This document shows positions 60,145-64,000 of a DNA stretch of 64,000 bases, piece after piece. Both the position numbers and the translations under genes were made by a program. The stretch's first letter is position 1. Every line of letters starts with the position of its first letter. The stretch lies in assembly GCA_002256345.1 (NCBI GenBank), contig NKIY01000006.1:1-64000 (forward strand). Reading direction: 5' to 3'. Below the pieces are notes generated by a model. The model saw only the letters and a program-made list of their open reading frames with translations. It was not told where the DNA came from and searched no databases. The DNA comes from Bradyrhizobiaceae bacterium PARB1. Its GTDB lineage: Bacteria > Pseudomonadota > Alphaproteobacteria > Rhizobiales > Xanthobacteraceae.

Positions 60145-61122
60145 CTATCGCCGCATGACGGGCGCGCCGGCGAGGACACGACCTAGCGGTTCAAGGCTTT
60201 CTGGAAGGAGATTGCGGAGATTGACGCGCCCCGTACGTGGACGCTTGGAAGTGCCGGCGAGGACGTCCATGACGGCGCTGGATATGGAGGCTTCGGAACG
60301 CGGATCAATGACAGTGACTTCGTCGCCGAAATGTTCGGTTGTCCATGCCCCTTCTGAAATCACCAGCGGGCGTCCGGCGATATATGCTTCCATGGCGGAC
60401 ATGCCCGCCGGCTCGAGCGAAGCTTCCAGATAGACATCGCAGTTCTGCAAGGCCGAGCGCAGCATTTCGGATTTTGGCTGAATGTGGGGGATGAACTTGA
60501 AATGTGCCGGTGCGCTGCGGCGGCATGCCTCATAATAACGCCGATCGCGATAGTCGCCGACGAATACCAGCGGAATCTTGGAATCCCGTAGTGCGTGAAT
60601 TGCAGTCAGCTGATTTTTGCGTTCCTCGATAATACCCAACCAGAGGATATATTGATCGAGATCGTGCTGCTTTTTGAAGAGTTCGCGATCGACCGGCTCT
60701 GCGTAACAGCGATCAACGCCCCAAGGGCAAATGATCGCCTTGGCTTCCGGGAACGCTACATATTGTCGGACGTTTTCCAGTTCGGCCGTTGATTTAAACA
60801 CGATCTGGTCAGCAAGGCGGAAAAATTCCTCGGCATTGGCGCGGTCGTGATCGCTTGGCCGCTCGATCCACCACACATTGGGGACCAGCACGGTGCGCTT
60901 CGCGCTCTTCAGTTTCCGGAAAAGCTCCATTCCCGACTGCACGATCGAGAAATGCAGGACGGTGTCGTAGAATGACAGCGGCTGTGAGTTGGGCCCATAG
61001 AGCTCCACCCGGAAGCCAAGCAATCTAAGATTGTTGGCCAATTCCATGATTTCGAGTTCGCCGCCGCCGCGGTACAGAAATGCGTCCGGATAAGTCGTAA
61101 TCAGAATTCGAGGGTCGCTCAT
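60145..61122 (-). CDS. Family 4 glycosyltransferase
   Basis: A 325-residue GT-B glycosyltransferase. The N-terminal part begins RILITTYPDAFLYRGGGELEIMELANNLRLLGFRVELYG, with the usual glycine-rich acceptor loop. The donor domain has QYILWLGIIEERKNQLTAIHALRDSKIPLVFVGDYRDRRYYEAC and the C-terminal signature DVYLEASLEPAGMSAMEAYIAGRPLVISEGAWTTEHFGDEV, where E-P-A-G-M-x-x-M-E-A takes the place of the E-G-F-G-L motif. The frame extends 31 codons further upstream, but the ATG at 61122 has GAAGG-AAGG purines ahead and gives the family start. It is 65 nt upstream of the cyclase gene in the same direction, so it may attach the cyclitol-derived unit. Confidence 0.88.
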   Translation of the reverse strand: MSDPRILITTYPDAFLYRGGGELEIMELANNLRLLGFRVELYGPNSQPLSFYDTVLHFSIVQSGMELFRKLKSAKRTVLVPNVWWIERPSDHDRANAEEFFRLADQIVFKSTAELENVRQYVAFPEAKAIICPWGVDRCYAEPVDRELFKKQHDLDQYILWLGIIEERKNQLTAIHALRDSKIPLVFVGDYRDRRYYEACRRSAPAHFKFIPHIQPKSEMLRSALQNCDVYLEASLEPAGMSAMEAYIAGRPLVISEGAWTTEHFGDEVTVIDPRSEASISSAVMDVLAGTSKRPRTGRVNLRNLLPESLEPLGRVLAGAPVMRR

Positions 61123-61605
61123 CCTTGGCACCTTCAACGAAACGACAGCATCAACCACGCCGCTGGACGCTGTGCGGCTGGGGATACGCGGATTAGATGA
61201 CCCGGGCAACTGCATTCAGCAGACCCTGGGGCAGAAGTGGCATGCTTTTCCAGCAGTCGGAGCATAACACTAAATTTAACAAGGGGATAGCTGTCACATC
61301 GTAAGCGGCGTCGCACGATTTCCTGCTCGTTTAACCGCTGGAGTCCGATCCAGCTTCCGTGCAGTAGAAACTATTGGTCGGTATTTAAGAAACGCGCACA
61401 TATTGAAATATAGTGTGCTGGATTCATTTGATTCCAAGGATCAATATTTGCTTGTCGCAGGCTTTTTGCAGGGAGGATTTCACTTTACGCCGAGGCAATT
61501 GCGTTGTCTCGGAAAGCCGCCTAGATCATCGTCCATCTTTTGGAGGCGGGAGCAATAGGGCCGTTTCCATCAGCTCGTCGCCGCTGAAAATCGTGGATTT
61601 ATTAG
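61123..61605. other. Divergent intergenic region
   Basis: About 480 bp between the minus-strand glycosyltransferase and the large plus-strand gene, with lower GC in its right half. It should hold both promoters. No palindrome, hairpin or gene was recognised; the short plus-strand frame at 61413-61640 overlaps the real start of the next gene and is not credible. Confidence 0.5.
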
Positions 61606-64000
61606 ATGAATGTAACTCAGCTCTCGGAGCTGCTGTCTGAGGTCGAGCGTGATATTCCAAGCACAAGTTTGGGATTCGGCCTACCAAATTCTCTGCTTCT
61701 GAAGTGGCAATCTGCGGGTCCGGATTTTCACAAGAAGATACCTCTGCAATCCACGGCGCATGTCGATATTCTGCTGGTATGGTGGCTCGGCAATAGCGAG
61801 GCGGCTGCTACGGAAGTCGATGGCTTGACTGCGGAGTACCTGCTCAACCTCGGTCCCTTCTACACTCAAGGGGGAATCGATGTAGCGGACCGTCTGCCCT
61901 ATGATTGGCTCGTGAAACTTTTCGATAGCGAGCGGGAGTTCACCGCCGCGCGTTTTCATGTATCGCTGCCGCCGTCCTACGAAATGAATCGACGGAGCGG
62001 CGCCGATTTTCAGACATGGATTTCAGCTATTGAGCGGATCGTCGAGAGGCATTCGGCGCTCGGCCTGAAACTCTTCAAGCGTATCGCCGCCTTCGCAACA
62101 GAAGATGCGGCAACTCTGCCGCGCGGCGGTGTGGTTGCGCCGCTTCAGCTATTCAATTTGATCTATGAAGCGCGTCCCGACCTGCGGGCCGCATTCGACC
62201 TCAGCAGATTAGAGGGGTTTCACGCTTATGTGCGCTGGTTCCTGCAGAACGGTTTGCTGCAGCATCGTCTGGCGCTCCATATTTTCCTACACTGGATGCG
62301 TCCCGAAAAACTGACGCCCGGCGGGGGATATTGCGGGGAGGCGGAGTTGCCACCGCTGATCCTGCAGGCTGCTATTGGACTCGGTCCCGAACTCGACATG
62401 ATCGAGATCTCAGAGGATCCGCATGCACGATATGCCGTCTTTGGCTGGTGGTTGCGCGCCGCACGCAATTTGGTCGTGCAAGACGAAGCTGCCCGAACGC
62501 GAATCGAAATCGTGCGGATTGTCCGGGCGTTTTGGTTTCATGCGAATTTCGGAGTCATCTCGAAACCAGCAGCATCACCTTTACCGGGCCACTTGATCCG
62601 GCTCCATGGGAGCAGGCCTGAACTCACTGCGGCATATGATCTGTCAGTGCCGGAACAGCGTGCTGCGTTCCGAGAGTGGTGGGACAAGACCGGTCGTTAC
62701 GATCATCCCGACTTCGACATCCTGCACCGCGAGTTTCTGTTTTCGCCGGCACTCGGCGTTCCGCAGGATCTGAGCCTTCCGATCACAAATGCAGCGCTCT
62801 ATGATTTCGTTTCGCGGGAACATTCGTTTGCCCATTTAGATCTGTCGACCTCTTTAGGGAGGCTGAATTTCTTCGAGTATCTATCGCATCTTTGGTCGAC
62901 GAATTCGTTACCGGATCTACGCCGCCATATCGCCGAACAACTGGGCAGTTCGGGCGCGCTCGTCGAGGACCTCTGCAATGTCGCGCGCCAGATTGCGTCT
63001 CCGGAACTGCTGCCAATTCCGCTTACCGGACATCAGGAATGGTGGCTCGCCGAACAGCAGAACTACCTCTACCGGGTCGGATACAATTCGCATGCGATGA
63101 AGGTTTTCGCCGCGCGGCTACCGCGTCCCGCGACCGCGGCGTCGGTGGCCGTCGATGTCGAGATCGCCGGTTTTCCGCGCGCGGAAAGCGGGCAGGGCGA
63201 GGACGCCCGCACCGTGTTCCACAGTCTGAAGCTGGTGTCGGACCTCAAGCTGAGCCTGTTCCATACACGGCGATGGTTGCCCACGCCCAACAAGGCCGCC
63301 GCCGAACTTGAGGCCTTCATCACGCCGGACATGCAACAGGCCCGGGTGCGGATCTTTGCGTTTTCCGCCTTCGATATGCTCGCCGAAGAGCAGTTCGAGG
63401 GACTGGCCGGATTTTCGGCGGGCCATGTGATCGGCTACTGGCCGTGGGAATTGTCGCGCTGGCCGCGTCTAGTCTCGCTGCCGCAGCAGGTCGCGGACGA
63501 GATCTGGTGCTCGACGCGTTTCATCACCGACGTCTGGACCGAGATCACGGACCGGCCGGTGTTTCACATGCCGCTGCCGGTCAGCTTCGATATGGCAACT
63601 TTGCCCGGGCCCGATGCGCCCTCCGATCTGCCGTCGGACCGTTTCAATTTCGTGTTCGTGTTCGACGGCTTCTCGTACTTCGAGCGCAAGAATCCGCTCG
63701 CGGTGATTGCCGCATTCCAGCTCGCCTTCCCGCAGGCGAGCGGCCATGATGTGGGCCTTACGATCAAGGCGATGAATGCCGACCAGTTGCCGATCATGCT
63801 GGCGCTCAGGATGTTTGCCGAGACCGATCCGCGCATCAACCTGATCTACGAAACCTGGGACCGGCCGCGGGTGATGCAACTCGTCGCCTCCGCCGATGCG
63901 CTGATTTCACTGCATCGTTCCGAGGGATTCGGTCGGCTGATGGCCGAGGCCATGTTGCTAGGCACCCCGGTGATCACCTCCGACTACAGTGGCAACCGCG
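61606..64000 (+). CDS. Large glycosyltransferase with C-terminal GT4 domain (3' truncated)
   Basis: The frame is open from the ATG at 61606 to the window edge, 798 codons, so the protein is at least 798 residues. The first 520 or so residues resemble no domain I know. They contain a binding-like start (LLKWQSAGPDFHKKIPLQST), hydrophobic-aromatic stretches (LHIFLHWMRPEKL, FGWWLRAARNLVV) and a helix-rich middle. From about residue 540 a GT-B glycosyltransferase follows: VGYNSHAMKVFAARLPRP, WPWELSRWPRLVSLPQQVADEIWCST, FVFVFDGFSYFERKNPLAVIAAF near 685, and LHRSEGFGRLMAEAMLLGTPVITSDYSGNR near 768. The E-G-F-G motif is intact. The remainder, including any second transferase domain, lies beyond the window. 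Confidence 0.88.
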   Translation, partial: MNVTQLSELLSEVERDIPSTSLGFGLPNSLLLKWQSAGPDFHKKIPLQSTAHVDILLVWWLGNSEAAATEVDGLTAEYLLNLGPFYTQGGIDVADRLPYDWLVKLFDSEREFTAARFHVSLPPSYEMNRRSGADFQTWISAIERIVERHSALGLKLFKRIAAFATEDAATLPRGGVVAPLQLFNLIYEARPDLRAAFDLSRLEGFHAYVRWFLQNGLLQHRLALHIFLHWMRPEKLTPGGGYCGEAELPPLILQAAIGLGPELDMIEISEDPHARYAVFGWWLRAARNLVVQDEAARTRIEIVRIVRAFWFHANFGVISKPAASPLPGHLIRLHGSRPELTAAYDLSVPEQRAAFREWWDKTGRYDHPDFDILHREFLFSPALGVPQDLSLPITNAALYDFVSREHSFAHLDLSTSLGRLNFFEYLSHLWSTNSLPDLRRHIAEQLGSSGALVEDLCNVARQIASPELLPIPLTGHQEWWLAEQQNYLYRVGYNSHAMKVFAARLPRPATAASVAVDVEIAGFPRAESGQGEDARTVFHSLKLVSDLKLSLFHTRRWLPTPNKAAAELEAFITPDMQQARVRIFAFSAFDMLAEEQFEGLAGFSAGHVIGYWPWELSRWPRLVSLPQQVADEIWCSTRFITDVWTEITDRPVFHMPLPVSFDMATLPGPDAPSDLPSDRFNFVFVFDGFSYFERKNPLAVIAAFQLAFPQASGHDVGLTIKAMNADQLPIMLALRMFAETDPRINLIYETWDRPRVMQLVASADALISLHRSEGFGRLMAEAMLLGTPVITSDYSGNR

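Overview
The window looks like chromosome of a GC-rich alphaproteobacterium, most likely Nitrobacteraceae/Bradyrhizobiaceae (Bradyrhizobium, Rhodopseudomonas, Tardiphaga or a relative). The evidence is protein style, the many catabolic operons of ABC and tripartite-tricarboxylate type, GC-rich palindromic extragenic repeats of the kind common in that family, and a large surface-glycan locus with GDP- and CDP-6-deoxysugar genes. This placement is an inference; no rRNA or marker gene lies in the window.

Layout. (1) 1-406 is the tail of a LivM permease. (2) 602-6207 (minus) is a six-gene operon built on the 2-oxo/3-oxo-tetronate pathway (OtnI, OtnC, OtnK) with an Asp/Glu racemase-like protein, a leaderless periplasmic-type binding protein and an FMN alpha-hydroxyacid oxidase. 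(3) A 573-bp AT-rich control region carries two identical-arm palindromes ATGTAA-N3-TTACAT. It separates that operon from (4) 6781-13924 (plus): a carbohydrate ABC importer, uronate-dehydrogenase-like enzyme, LacI-type regulator and SMP-30-type lactonase. Together 2-4 read as one sugar-acid uptake and oxidation locus. (5) 14.2-23.6 kb is accessory. It holds a dead STN/sigma-factor signalling pair, small exported proteins, an overlapping RNase J-like / RecB-type nuclease pair with a divergent XRE regulator, a tandem CVNH-like exported protein, several very small genes and decayed remnants.

(6) 23.8-38.4 kb is housekeeping and catabolic. It has an acyltransferase, GST, crotonases, metallophosphoesterase, a GlcG-like protein next to a 991-aa FAD/FeS D-2-hydroxyacid dehydrogenase, a serine-glyoxylate-type aminotransferase, a tripartite tricarboxylate transporter whose binding-protein gene carries an in-frame amber codon, and a CoA transferase. 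(7) 39.2 kb to the end is a surface polysaccharide locus. It encodes a GDP-6-deoxysugar pair (Gmd, Rmd-like), a CDP-glucose branch (RfbF, RfbG) followed by a C-methyltransferase, a 3,5-epimerase-like protein and a reductase (predicted C-methyl-branched 6-deoxyhexose), a run of glycosyltransferases including one with two GT2 domains, and an AroB-family sugar-phosphate cyclase that suggests a carbocyclic glycan constituent.

The strongest candidates for something undescribed are the two-nuclease module at 17.6-20.3 kb and the cyclase within the glycan locus at 58.9-60.1 kb. No rRNA, tRNA, CRISPR array, integrase or insertion sequence was recognised.
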